From CAYYFX01 sp964571855 (lineage in GTDB: Bacteria > ARS69): a stretch of DNA of 64,000 nucleotides. The stretch spans positions 1-64,000 of the forward strand of contig CAZNDO010000006.1 in the NCBI GenBank assembly GCA_964571855.1, given 5' to 3'. The notes under the pieces were generated by a model, which saw only the letters and a program-made list of their open reading frames with translations, searched no databases and was not told the DNA's origin. Numbering within the stretch: position 1 is the stretch's first letter; each line of letters begins with the position of its first letter. Of the stretch, positions 9,437-18,391 are shown piece after piece. The position numbers and the translations under genes are program-made.

Positions 9437-10684
9437 TCATCGCGCGGGCCGGCCGCCGAGGCCGGCCGCGGCGCCGAGGCCCGCGGTACGGCCGGTGACC
9501 CAGGCCCACAGGAAGTTGAACCCTCCGAGACGGCCGGTGGCGTCCAGGACCTCCCCGGCGAAGTGCAGACCCGGCCGGAGGCGGCTCTCCAGCGTCCGCG
9601 GCCTCACCTCCGCCAGGGGAACGCCGCCACCCGTCACCTCCGCCGTCCGGTAGCCCTCGTCCCCGGCGATCCCGAGCACGGCATCCGCGAGCTCCCGCAC
9701 GAGGCGCTTCCTCGGCTCCCGCGGGAGGCGACTCGTCCGCGCGTCCTGGGGGATGCCTGCGCGAGCCAGCAAGCGGCCGGCGAGCCGGTCCGGAAGCCGC
9801 TCGCGCAGGAGCGCGCTCACGTGGCGATCCCGTCCGTCGCTCCGGAGGACCGTATCCCACGCGGCCGCGTCCAGCCCGGCCCAGGAGATCCTCAGCCGCG
9901 CCGGCGAAGACTCCGGCCCGGTGAAGTGTCGCGAGAGGTCGAGGATGACCGGTCCGCTGAAGCCCCGGTGCGTGAACAGGAAGTCCCCCGCGCACGCTTC
10001 CACGCTCCGTCCCTCCCGCTCGACGCGTGCCGCCACGGGCAAGGACACGCCGGCCAGTTCCGCCCACTCCGGATCCGCCGCGAGCAGCGGCACGAGCGCC
10101 GGACGCGTCGGGCGCACGTCGTGGCCGAGCGCGCGTGCGAAGCGGTAGCCGGCGCCGTCGCTTCCCGTCTTCGGGAGCGAGAGACCGCCGGTCGCGATCA
10201 CCAGGCGCGGCGTGCGGAGCTCGTCGCCGTCCGCCGTCCGCACGGCGAAGCCCTCCGTGAGCGGGCGGACCTCCGCCACGCGACACCCCGCGCGCAGCAC
10301 GGCGCCGGCGCGCGCGCAGTCGGTCAGCAGGGCATCCGCGACCTGCCGCGAGGAACCGCTCCGCGGGAACACCTTCCCGCCGGCCTCGTCGGCCAGCGGG
10401 ATGCCGAGCCCGTTCTCGAAGTACGCGCGGACCTCCGGCAACGGCCACGACATCACGATGTTGCGCAGCGCGCGCGCCGATCCCGTGGTCCAGAAGTCCT
10501 CGAGGCGCGCGCGCGAGGGCAGCACGTTGCAGCGCCCGCCGCCGCTGATGCGGATCTTCGCACCGGGGCGCTGCGCCGCTTCCAGGACGGTCACCCGCGC
10601 GCCCGCGCGGGCGGCGAACGCGGCCGCGAGCAATCCGGCCGCGCCGGCGCCCACCACGACCACGTCCGTCGGCGGATCCTCCAC
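9437..10684 (-). CDS. HI0933/BaiN-family FAD-dependent oxidoreductase
   Basis: 415-aa flavoprotein. The dinucleotide-binding motif VVVVGAGAAGL is at residues 8-18, and GAKIRISGGGRCNV is the family signature. LVIATGGLSLPKTGSDG and the C-terminal GLHFAGEVLDATGRLGGFN with an FLWAWVTGR tail are also characteristic. The substrate is unknown for most members. The start is the GTG at 10684 behind an AGGAGGAAG site; longer in-frame starts would run into the divergent helicase gene. It is divergent from the RapA-like gene across 127 bp. Confidence 0.9.
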   Translation of the reverse strand: MEDPPTDVVVVGAGAAGLLAAAFAARAGARVTVLEAAQRPGAKIRISGGGRCNVLPSRARLEDFWTTGSARALRNIVMSWPLPEVRAYFENGLGIPLADEAGGKVFPRSGSSRQVADALLTDCARAGAVLRAGCRVAEVRPLTEGFAVRTADGDELRTPRLVIATGGLSLPKTGSDGAGYRFARALGHDVRPTRPALVPLLAADPEWAELAGVSLPVAARVEREGRSVEACAGDFLFTHRGFSGPVILDLSRHFTGPESSPARLRISWAGLDAAAWDTVLRSDGRDRHVSALLRERLPDRLAGRLLARAGIPQDARTSRLPREPRKRLVRELADAVLGIAGDEGYRTAEVTGGGVPLAEVRPRTLESRLRPGLHFAGEVLDATGRLGGFNFLWAWVTGRTAGLGAAAGLGGRPAR

Positions 10685-10811
10685 GAGCTTCCTCCTCGCT
10701 TGGCGCCAACATCCGAAGCCCGCCGGCAGGAGCGCGGAATCGGGGTGGAACACCGCGCGCCGCCGTGCTTCCCTGTGCGACGAGCCGTTCCCCTCCCCCC
10801 TCGAGGCGCCG

Positions 10812-13214
10812 GTGTCTCCCGAGACTCCCACACCCACGCTCCGCCCGGGCGACAAGGTACTCCATCCCTACAACCGCGAGCTCGGGCCCGGCGAGGTTGT
10901 CGAGTGCTCGCGCCAGCGCATGACCGTGCGCTTCCCTCGCGCGGACACCGTGCTCGTGTTCGCGTCCGAGGGGCATCCCCTCGTCCCCCTGGAACTCCCG
11001 CCGGGCGCGGATCCGGCGCGATGGGCCGACGAGTTCCAGGACGACGTCGTGAGCCGGCTCGCGCGGGCCGAGTCGGACGGATGGAACGCGTTCCGCCTCC
11101 GGCTCGCGGCCCTGGAGCTCGCCCGGCTGCGCGAGGCCGACGGGCTGGGCTCCTTCCTGGGCGGCCGCATCGAGTTGTTCCCGCACCAGCTCCACGTGGC
11201 CGAGCGCGCGTGCCGCGAGCACCCGGTGCGCTGGCTGCTCGCCGACGAGGTCGGGCTCGGGAAGACGGTCGAAGCCTGCCTGATCCTGAACCACCTTGTG
11301 CGCACGGGCCGCGCGGAGCGCGCGCTCGTGGTGGCGCCGCGCTCCCTCGTGGTGCAGTGGCTCGGGGAGTTGTACCGCAAGTTCCACCAGGTCTTCGTCC
11401 TCGTGGACGTGGAGCGGCGCCGCGACGTGCTGAAGGAGCGGGGCCCGGGCTTCAACCCGTTCGAGGTCTACGGGCACAGCGTCGTGGCCCTGGAGGATCT
11501 CGTGGAGGAGCCGGCCCTCGCGCGACTCGCCGCCGAATCCCGACCGCACCTGCTGGTGGTGGACGAGGCCCATCGTCTCCGGCGGCGACCGGGGACGGAG
11601 GGCTCGCCGGCGTACCGCGCGATCGCGCCGGTCGCAGCCGCGGCGCCCAACGTCCTCCTCCTGTCGGCGACACCGCTCGAGGCCGACGCGCACGGCTTCT
11701 TCCGGCTGCTCGAGCTGCTGCACCCGGAGCGCTACGCCTCCTGGGATGCGTTCCGCTCCGATCTGGACGCCGGCGTCCCGCTGCACCCGTGCACCAGCTC
11801 CACCACCCGCGCCGACGTGGGCGGGCTGCCGCCGCGGGTGGCGCGTGTCGTGGACCTCCCGCCCTGGCCCGCGCGCGAGGCCGCGGAGCGGGAGATCCTC
11901 TCCCGGCCCGCCGGTGACCCGCTGCAGCGGACCCGTCGCGCGGAGGCCCTGGAAGCGCTGCTCTCCGCGCCGTCGGGACGCGACGATCCACGGATCGCCT
12001 GGCTGGGCAAGGCCGCGCGCCGGTGGCAGGCCGCCGGGGAAAAGACGCTCGTGTTCGTCGCGGCGCGGCCGTCCCTGGAGCAGCTCAAGACCGAGCTGGA
12101 GTACGCCACGAGCCGGCGCATCGCGGTCTTCCACGAGGACCTGTCCCCCGCGCGCCGCGATCTCGAGGTGGCGCACTTCGCGCAGGACGACGGACCCGCC
12201 CTGCTCCTGGCCACGGAGTGCGGCGGCGAGGGACGCAACTTCCAGTTCGCGACCCGCCTGGTCCTCTTCGACCTTCCCTGGGACCCGGTCGTCGTGGAGC
12301 AGCGCATCGGGCGGCTCGACCGGATCAACCGGCGGATCCCCGTGGAGATCGTCTCGTTCCGCCCCGCGGAGGGGTTCGGCGCGCAGGTCCACCGGCTGCA
12401 CGAGGCCCTCGGCCTGTTTCGCGAGCCGCTCGGGGGCCTGGAGCGCGCGCTCGGCCACGTGACGGAGGCCGTCCGCGAAGCGCTGGATGGCTCGGCGAAC
12501 CTCGACGTGGACGCGATCGTGCAGGAGACGCGCGACGCGCGCGCGCGGATGCTCCGGGCCGTGTACCACGATCTCCACCGGCACCGGTACCGGCCGGAGC
12601 TCGCCGCGGGCATCCTCGCCCGCGTCCCCGACGATCTCGGACGCCGCGTGGGCACGGTGGTGCTGGAGGCCTGCCGCCAGTTCGGGTTCGAGATGGAGCC
12701 GAAGGGAGGGCGGGGGCGCTGGTACCTGGAGTTCGGTGGCGAGGCCACCGTCGAGGCGCTGCACGGCGTCCCCGCGGGGGCGCGGTTCTACGGCACCTTC
12801 GACCGGGAGGAGGCGGTCCGGAACGAGTCGCTGGACTTCTTCGCCTCGGGCCACCCCCTGGTGGAGGCGATTCTCGGCGAGCTCGCCGACGGCACCCACG
12901 GTCGCGTGGCGTTCCTGGAGGTCGGCGGCGCGGACCGGGACGCGGACGGGGTCGTCCTGCTGGAACGGGTCGGCACGGAGTTCCGGATCCGCGCGTTCGA
13001 CCTCGACGGCGCCGAGCACCCGGACTGGGTGGACCGGATCCTCCCCCCGCCGGAGCCGGCCCGCGAGGTCCCCGGCGCTCTCTGGGACGTGGACGGGTGG
13101 GCGGATCGCGTCCGGGGGCTCTTCGCGACGGTCCCGCGGGAGGGCGAAGTCGCGGCGGTCTGCGGACTCCGGCTGCGGCGGATCCTCGTTGCGGACTCCC
13201 CGGTCCGCACGTAG
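10812..13214 (+). CDS. RapA-like Swi2/Snf2 ATPase (RNA-polymerase-associated helicase family)
   Basis: About 800 aa. An N-terminal beta-rich region (GDKVLHPYNRELGPGEVV) is followed by a Swi2/Snf2 motor with Walker A ADEVGLGKT at 144-152 and DEAH at 251-254. LLLSATPLEADAHGFFRLL and the C-terminal helicase block ECGGEGRNFQFATRLVLFDL plus EQRIGRLDRI closely match E. coli RapA/HepA, which recycles stalled RNA polymerase. The protein is shorter than E. coli RapA (968 aa), with a divergent C-terminal part. The start is uncertain: the GTG at 10812 has only a weak GAGGC site, but earlier in-frame codons give no family-like sequence. Function in RNA-polymerase recycling is inferred by homology. Confidence 0.85.
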   Translation: MSPETPTPTLRPGDKVLHPYNRELGPGEVVECSRQRMTVRFPRADTVLVFASEGHPLVPLELPPGADPARWADEFQDDVVSRLARAESDGWNAFRLRLAALELARLREADGLGSFLGGRIELFPHQLHVAERACREHPVRWLLADEVGLGKTVEACLILNHLVRTGRAERALVVAPRSLVVQWLGELYRKFHQVFVLVDVERRRDVLKERGPGFNPFEVYGHSVVALEDLVEEPALARLAAESRPHLLVVDEAHRLRRRPGTEGSPAYRAIAPVAAAAPNVLLLSATPLEADAHGFFRLLELLHPERYASWDAFRSDLDAGVPLHPCTSSTTRADVGGLPPRVARVVDLPPWPAREAAEREILSRPAGDPLQRTRRAEALEALLSAPSGRDDPRIAWLGKAARRWQAAGEKTLVFVAARPSLEQLKTELEYATSRRIAVFHEDLSPARRDLEVAHFAQDDGPALLLATECGGEGRNFQFATRLVLFDLPWDPVVVEQRIGRLDRINRRIPVEIVSFRPAEGFGAQVHRLHEALGLFREPLGGLERALGHVTEAVREALDGSANLDVDAIVQETRDARARMLRAVYHDLHRHRYRPELAAGILARVPDDLGRRVGTVVLEACRQFGFEMEPKGGRGRWYLEFGGEATVEALHGVPAGARFYGTFDREEAVRNESLDFFASGHPLVEAILGELADGTHGRVAFLEVGGADRDADGVVLLERVGTEFRIRAFDLDGAEHPDWVDRILPPPEPAREVPGALWDVDGWADRVRGLFATVPREGEVAAVCGLRLRRILVADSPVRT

Positions 13215-13217
13215 CAT
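13189..13217 (+). promoter_or_regulatory. Candidate promoter of the 976-aa secreted protein gene
   Basis: TTGCGG (13189-13194), a 17-bp spacer and TAGCAT (13212-13217) straddle the end of the RapA-like gene. The predicted start of transcription is near 13224, 61 nt before the ATG. Confidence 0.4.
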
Positions 13218-13284
13218 CCGGCCCATTCCTGCCCGCGGCGCCGGAGGCCCGCGCCTACCCCGCCTCGAACGGAGGTCGTGCCCC

Positions 13285-16215
13285 ATGACTCGACGTCTGG
13301 CGTTCCTGACCGCCCTGATCCTGCTCGGCGGCGCCGCGAGCGCCCGAGCCGCGCATCTCGCAGTGTTCACCGACCCGCTGTACGTCGACGAGGGAGCCAG
13401 CGGGGAGCCCGTGCTCCTGCAGCGGTGCCTCGCCGACTCGCTGGGCCACCGGCTCAAGCCGTTCCAGGGGACGTCCGGGACGGCCTGGTCCGCGGTGCTT
13501 TCGGACGTGGACGCGCTCGTCATCCCGGAACTGGAGGACGCCCGGTCGCTCGCCGACTCCCTGGCCCCGGACGCCCTCGCCGCGCTCCGGGACTTCATCC
13601 AGACCCGCGGGAAAGGTCTCGTGATCTGCGGGGACTTCGCGATGGGGACGCCCTCCCGGTCGGCGAGGCTCCTCAACACGGCGTTCGGGTTCTCGCTGCA
13701 ATCCGCGGGCGAGTCGTTCCTCGATGCGACGATCGACTCCACCGCGGCCGCCGGCACGCCGTTCGCCATCGGGATGGGGTTCCGGAACCTGCCCTACGCG
13801 AACGGCACTTACGAGGTGCGGACGTCCTCGCTCCCGGCCGGGGCCCGGAACCTCTATCCGGTGACCGCGGACTCGACCGCCGCGTTCGCCGCCACTTCCG
13901 GGTCGGGCCGGATCGTGTACCTGGCCTACGACTGGTTCGAGACCGTCCCGCCCCAGCCCCAGATCAACCTCCTGGGTTCCGCGGTCATCCACGCCGCGAA
14001 CCTGGCCGGCCTGCGGGTCGCGTTCCTGGCGGACTCCTCGTTCGTGGACCACGACCAGGAGAGCCTGCGGCTCCGCGCGAACCTCGTGTCCCTGGGTCAC
14101 GAGGTGACCGATCTGCTCGGCGTGGACACCGCCACATGGAACGCCGCGCTGCAGCGCTCGGACGTCCTCGTGATCCCCGAGATGGAGACCGGCAGCGTGT
14201 TCGCGGCCATGTCCGCGGAGACGCGCACCGTGCTGCAGCGCTTCATCATGTCCGGCGGCGGCCTCGTGGTCTCCGGGGACCCCTCGGGTCGCATGCGGGA
14301 GCTGGTCAATGGACTCTTCGGCTCCGCCATCGCTGCCGGCGGCGTCGGCCTCGCCACGCTCAACGCCGGCGCGGCCGCGGGGACGCCGTTCGAGTTCGGG
14401 CCGCGGACACTGCCCCAGTCGAACGGGACCTACGGCATCACCACCGCCAGCCTCCCCGCCGGCGCGGCTGCGTTGTACACGACGGGGGCCAACACCACCC
14501 TCTTCCGCATGACGCGTGGCTTCGGCCACATCGTGTTCCTCGGGTTCGACTACTTCGAGTTCGATCCCGCGCCCTACGCCTGGCGCACGGCGGTGGATCA
14601 CGCGGTGCGGTATGCCTCGCCGCCGGATCTCCGGGTCGCGGCCGCCCCCGTGGCCGCGGGCGCCACGGCCCAGGTCACGTGCGACCTGAGCGGCTTCGCG
14701 GGCCTGTCCATCTCGAACCTGCGCTTCCGGCAGGGCGGGGACGCCACGTTCCTCACGGTGCCGCTCACCCAGACCGCCCCGGCGGAGTGGACGGGGACCA
14801 TCCCCGGAAGCTCGGTGACCGACAAGGGCGTGCAGTTCATCCTGGATTTCAGCGACGGCACGCGCGCCGGAAACTCCCCGATCCTCGCGGACGGCGCGCA
14901 CACGCACAACCTGCCCGTCACGCTCACGAACGCCGCGGTGGCCTCGCTCGGCGCCGGCGGCTACACGCTGCGCGGCGTGTCCATGCAGGCCGCAAGCACG
15001 TCGCCGGAGGCGGTGTTCGACGAGCTCGGCGCGTACGACATCAAGAAGTGGCGCTACGGCACCTTCAACGGATCCGGGTACTCGGAGCCCGGCGGCGGCG
15101 CGCGCAATGCCGTTCCCGGCCAGGGTTTCTGGATCATCGCGAAGGATGGCGCGGAGATCGCCGCGAGCGGGACCACCACGAACCTCGGCGCGCCGGTCGA
15201 GATCGCGCTCGCCCCCGGGTTCAACCAGATCGCGAACCCGTTCAACTTCCCCGTGTCCTTCGCCTCGATCATCCGCCCGGCGGACGTCGAGGCGAACCTG
15301 ATCGGGTTCGACGGCTCGGGCTACGTGAACGGCGTGACGACGCTGCAGCCGGGCCAGGGCTACTGGATCCGGAACAGCGCCGCGTCGAGCCGCACGATCG
15401 GCATCCCCGCGCTCGGCGCCGGCGTGGCCCCCGCGCCGCCGGCCTTCCCGGCCGCGGATGTCGCGCCGCCGCTGCTCGCGCTCCGCGTGGACGCATCGGC
15501 GGGCACGTTCACCGATCGCGGCAACATGCTCGGCCTGCGGGACGACGCCTCCCCCGGCCGCGACGCGTTCGACCTCTCGGAGCCTCCGCCCGCCCCCGAG
15601 GGCTGGGTGCGCGCGAGCTTCGCCACGGCGGAGGACGGCGAGTTCTTCCAGGACTGGCGCCCGTCCGGCTCGGAGGGCGACACCTGGGAGCTCACGTTCG
15701 CCTCGGACCAGTCCGGCGAGCCCTTCGCCATCCGGATCACGCCGGAGCGGGCGCTGCCGGACGGATGGGACGTGGCGGTGTTCGAGGGCGCGCGCGAGGT
15801 GCCCCTGGGCCCCGACCGCACGATCGCGGGGACCGTGGGGTACACCACGGCGCCGCGCCGCTTCACGGTGAGCGTGGGGTCCGCGTCGTACCTCGGCGCC
15901 GTGCGCTCGGATGCCATCCGCTCGGTCACGGACTTCGCGCTCGGCGCGCCGTTCCCGAACCCCGCGTACGCGTCCGCCGGGGTGTCGGTGGATCTGGCGC
16001 TGCCGCAGGCGGTGGGGAACGTCTCCATGCAGGTCTACGACGTGAACGGGCGGCTGGTGCGGACGCTCCTGAGCGGGCCGGTGGGCGCCGGCGTGCAGCG
16101 CGTGGCCTGGGACGGCCGCGACGAGGCGGGCGGCCGCGCGGCGGCCGGCGTGTACTTCGTAAAGACCCGCGCGGCGGGCTTCTCCGCCGCGAAGAAGGTG
16201 GTGCTGCTCCCGTAG
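13285..16215 (+). CDS. Secreted protein: duplicated GATase-like domain plus FlgD-like C-terminal domain
   Basis: 976 aa with a signal peptide (hydrophobic to about residue 23, ending ARA). Two homologous units of about 210 residues follow: HLAVFTDPLYVDEG...DALVIPELEDAR...GLVICGD, and LRVAFLADSSFVDH...DVLVIPEMETGS...GLVVSGD. Each looks like a class-I-glutamine-amidotransferase/ThuA-like fold, without an evident catalytic Cys. An Ig-like region and a segment with two PGQG(F/Y)WI repeats come next. The last 90 residues (APFPNPAYASAG, VQVYD-like MQVYDVNGRLVRTL, AGVYFVKTRA) form a FlgD-like Ig domain of the type used as a C-terminal sorting domain. GGAGG precedes the ATG. Function unknown; probably surface-exposed or exported. 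Confidence 0.85.
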   Translation: MTRRLAFLTALILLGGAASARAAHLAVFTDPLYVDEGASGEPVLLQRCLADSLGHRLKPFQGTSGTAWSAVLSDVDALVIPELEDARSLADSLAPDALAALRDFIQTRGKGLVICGDFAMGTPSRSARLLNTAFGFSLQSAGESFLDATIDSTAAAGTPFAIGMGFRNLPYANGTYEVRTSSLPAGARNLYPVTADSTAAFAATSGSGRIVYLAYDWFETVPPQPQINLLGSAVIHAANLAGLRVAFLADSSFVDHDQESLRLRANLVSLGHEVTDLLGVDTATWNAALQRSDVLVIPEMETGSVFAAMSAETRTVLQRFIMSGGGLVVSGDPSGRMRELVNGLFGSAIAAGGVGLATLNAGAAAGTPFEFGPRTLPQSNGTYGITTASLPAGAAALYTTGANTTLFRMTRGFGHIVFLGFDYFEFDPAPYAWRTAVDHAVRYASPPDLRVAAAPVAAGATAQVTCDLSGFAGLSISNLRFRQGGDATFLTVPLTQTAPAEWTGTIPGSSVTDKGVQFILDFSDGTRAGNSPILADGAHTHNLPVTLTNAAVASLGAGGYTLRGVSMQAASTSPEAVFDELGAYDIKKWRYGTFNGSGYSEPGGGARNAVPGQGFWIIAKDGAEIAASGTTTNLGAPVEIALAPGFNQIANPFNFPVSFASIIRPADVEANLIGFDGSGYVNGVTTLQPGQGYWIRNSAASSRTIGIPALGAGVAPAPPAFPAADVAPPLLALRVDASAGTFTDRGNMLGLRDDASPGRDAFDLSEPPPAPEGWVRASFATAEDGEFFQDWRPSGSEGDTWELTFASDQSGEPFAIRITPERALPDGWDVAVFEGAREVPLGPDRTIAGTVGYTTAPRRFTVSVGSASYLGAVRSDAIRSVTDFALGAPFPNPAYASAGVSVDLALPQAVGNVSMQVYDVNGRLVRTLLSGPVGAGVQRVAWDGRDEAGGRAAAGVYFVKTRAAGFSAAKKVVLLP

Positions 16216-16242
16216 CGGGGCACACGCCGCCGGGAACGACGA

Positions 16243-16268
16243 CGGGGAGGCGCTTCGGCGCCTCCCCG
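16243..16268. terminator. Bidirectional terminator hairpin with UUCG tetraloop
   Basis: A perfect 11-bp stem with a TTCG loop closed by C-G (16243-16268) lies between two convergent genes. It is followed by CTTCGTT on the plus strand and TCGTCGTTC on the minus strand. UUCG tetraloops are exceptionally stable, so this probably ends both transcripts. Confidence 0.75.
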
Positions 16269-16308
16269 CTTCGTTGCGGTGCGGTCCCGGCGATCCGGGC
16301 GTGCCGGG

Positions 16309-17160
16309 TCAGGCGTACTTGTAGAACCCCTCGCCGGACTTCCGGCCCAGCTTCCCCGCCGCCACCATGTTCTTCAGCAGCGGGCACGGCCGGTACTTCG
16401 AGTCCCCGAGCCCCTCGTGCAGGACCTGCATGATGTGCAGGCAGACATCCAGCCCGATGAGATCCGCGAGCGTGAGCGGGCCCATCGGGTGCGCCATGCC
16501 CAGCTTCATCACGGTGTCGATGGCCTCCGCGTCCGCCACGCCCTCCATGAGGCAGTACACGGCCTCGTTGATCATGGGCAGGAGCACGCGGTTGGAGACG
16601 AAGCCCGGGTAGTCGTTCACGGTCACGGGGACCTTGTCCAGGGCCTTCGAGAGGTCCTCCACCGCCTTCACGGTGGCGTCGGACGTCCGCAGCCCGCGCA
16701 CGACCTCCACGAGCTTCATCAGCGGGACCGGATTCATGAAGTGCATGCCGATCACGCGCTCCGGGTTCGGCACGCCGCGCGCCAGCTCCGTGATGGAGAT
16801 GGAGCTGGTGTTCGTGGCCAGCACCGCGGTGGGCGCCGCCGTCTCCGCGAGCTTCGCGAAGACCTTCTGCTTCACGGCGAGACTCTCCACGACCGCCTCG
16901 ACCACGAGGTCGGCCTTCCCGGCTGCCGCGGGGTCGTTGCCCGTCCGGATGCGCGCGAGCGCCGCGTCCTGGTCCGCGGCCGTGATCTTCCCCTTCTCCG
17001 CGAGCTTGCCCAGGCTCTTCCGGATGGCGCCCATGCCGCGCTCGAGTGCCGCGCCGTCCACGTCCACCAGAAGCACGTCCCGGCCGGACATGGCGAAGAC
17101 CTGCGCGATCCCGTTCCCCATGGTCCCGGCGCCGATCACGCCGGTCGTCTTGAAGTCCAC
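16309..17160 (-). CDS. 3-hydroxybutyryl-CoA dehydrogenase
   Basis: 283-aa NAD(P)-dependent 3-hydroxyacyl-CoA dehydrogenase, single-function form. The dinucleotide motif GAGTMG is at residues 10-15. ATNTSSISITELA, IGMHFMNPVPLMKLVEVV (catalytic His), and NDYPGFVSNRVLLPMINEA are family signatures, and the C-terminal half has GPLTLADLIGLDVCLHI. The GTG at 17160 follows a GAGGGGG site and lies 11 nt after the thiolase stop, as the last gene of the operon. It interconverts acetoacetyl-CoA and 3-hydroxybutyryl-CoA. Confidence 0.95.
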   Translation of the reverse strand: MDFKTTGVIGAGTMGNGIAQVFAMSGRDVLLVDVDGAALERGMGAIRKSLGKLAEKGKITAADQDAALARIRTGNDPAAAGKADLVVEAVVESLAVKQKVFAKLAETAAPTAVLATNTSSISITELARGVPNPERVIGMHFMNPVPLMKLVEVVRGLRTSDATVKAVEDLSKALDKVPVTVNDYPGFVSNRVLLPMINEAVYCLMEGVADAEAIDTVMKLGMAHPMGPLTLADLIGLDVCLHIMQVLHEGLGDSKYRPCPLLKNMVAAGKLGRKSGEGFYKYA

Positions 17161-17171
17161 GGCGTTCCCCC

Positions 17172-18359
17172 TCAGATCTCGACGGCCAGCGCCACGGCGT
17201 TCCCGCCGCCGAGGCACAGCGCCGCCAGGCCCTTCTTCCCGCCCCGGCGCTTCAGCTCGTGGATCAGGGTCACCAGGATCCGCGCGCCGGACGCGCCGAT
17301 GGGGTGGCCCAGCGCCACGGCGCCGCCGTTCACGTTCACCTTCGCCGGATCGCAGCCCAGCTCCTTCATCACGCCCAGCGCCTGCACGGAGAAGGCCTCG
17401 TTCAGCTCGATCAGGTCGAAGTCCCCGATGGACAGGCCGGTGCGCTTCAGGAGCTTCCGCACCGCGTCCACCGGCGCCATCATCACCCACTTGGGCTCCA
17501 TGCCGCCCACCGCGTAATCCACCACGCGGCACAGCGGCTTCGCGCCCTCCTTCTCCGCGGCCGCCGCGGACATCACGACGAACGCCGCGGCGCCGTCGTT
17601 GCAGCCGGGCGCGTTGCCGGCGGTCACGGTGCCGTCCTTCTTGAAGGCCGGCTTCAGCTTCGCCAGGATCTCCGGCGAGGAGTCCGGACGCACGGACTCG
17701 TCCGTCCGGAAGGGGATCGGGTCCCCCTTGCGCTGCGGCACGTCCACCGGGACGATCTCCGCGTCGAACCGCCCCGCCTGCTGCGCCGCGGCCGCCTTGC
17801 GGTGGCTGTCCGCCGCGTACCGGTCCTGCTCCTCCCGGCCGATGCCGTACTTCTCGGACACGTACTCCCCGGTGATCCCCATGTGGATGTTGTCGAAGGA
17901 GTCCCACAGGCCGTCCGCCACCATGGAGTCCACGAGCGTGCCGTTCCCCAGGCGGTAGCCGTCGCGAGCGCCGGGCAGCAGGTACGGCGCGGCGGACATG
18001 TTCTCCATGCCGCCCGCCACCGCGCAGGAGATGTCGCCGGCGCGGATGGCCTGCGCCGCCAGCGCCACGGACTTGAGCCCGGACCCGCACACCTTGTTGA
18101 TGGTCATGGCGCCCACGGACGCGGGAATCCCGCCGTGGATGGCCGCCTGCCGTGCCGGTGCCTGCCCCACGCCGGCCGTGAGCACGCAGCCCATGATCAC
18201 GTCCTCCACGCGGTCCGGCGCGATCCCGGCGCGCTGCACGGCGGCCCGGATGGCCACGGCGCCCAGCCGCGGCGCGGGCACGCCCGCGATGGTCCCCTGG
18301 AACCTCCCGATCGCCGTGCGCGCCGCACCGACGAGGACCGCCTCCCGATCCTTCGACAT
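17172..18359 (-). CDS. Acetyl-CoA C-acetyltransferase (thiolase)
   Basis: 395-aa thiolase II. The acyl-accepting Cys91 is in NKVCGSGLKS. GGMENMSAAPYLLPGAR, the NEAFSVQAL motif, VNGGAVALGHPIGASGARI with the catalytic His, and CLGGGNAVAL with the second catalytic Cys are all present. It condenses or cleaves acetyl-CoA/acetoacetyl-CoA. It lies 32 nt after the acyl-CoA dehydrogenase gene and 11 nt before the 3-hydroxybutyryl-CoA dehydrogenase gene. Confidence 0.96.
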   Translation of the reverse strand: MSKDREAVLVGAARTAIGRFQGTIAGVPAPRLGAVAIRAAVQRAGIAPDRVEDVIMGCVLTAGVGQAPARQAAIHGGIPASVGAMTINKVCGSGLKSVALAAQAIRAGDISCAVAGGMENMSAAPYLLPGARDGYRLGNGTLVDSMVADGLWDSFDNIHMGITGEYVSEKYGIGREEQDRYAADSHRKAAAAQQAGRFDAEIVPVDVPQRKGDPIPFRTDESVRPDSSPEILAKLKPAFKKDGTVTAGNAPGCNDGAAAFVVMSAAAAEKEGAKPLCRVVDYAVGGMEPKWVMMAPVDAVRKLLKRTGLSIGDFDLIELNEAFSVQALGVMKELGCDPAKVNVNGGAVALGHPIGASGARILVTLIHELKRRGGKKGLAALCLGGGNAVALAVEI

Positions 18360-18391
18360 CTCTCCGCTCCTTCCCGCGCCGTGCGGCGCGC

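Noticed and set aside
13189..16268. Secreted 976-aa protein as an enzyme of the glutamine-amidotransferase family
   Set aside because: The fold resemblance is visible but I cannot point to a catalytic Cys-His pair in either copy, so no enzymatic function is claimed.
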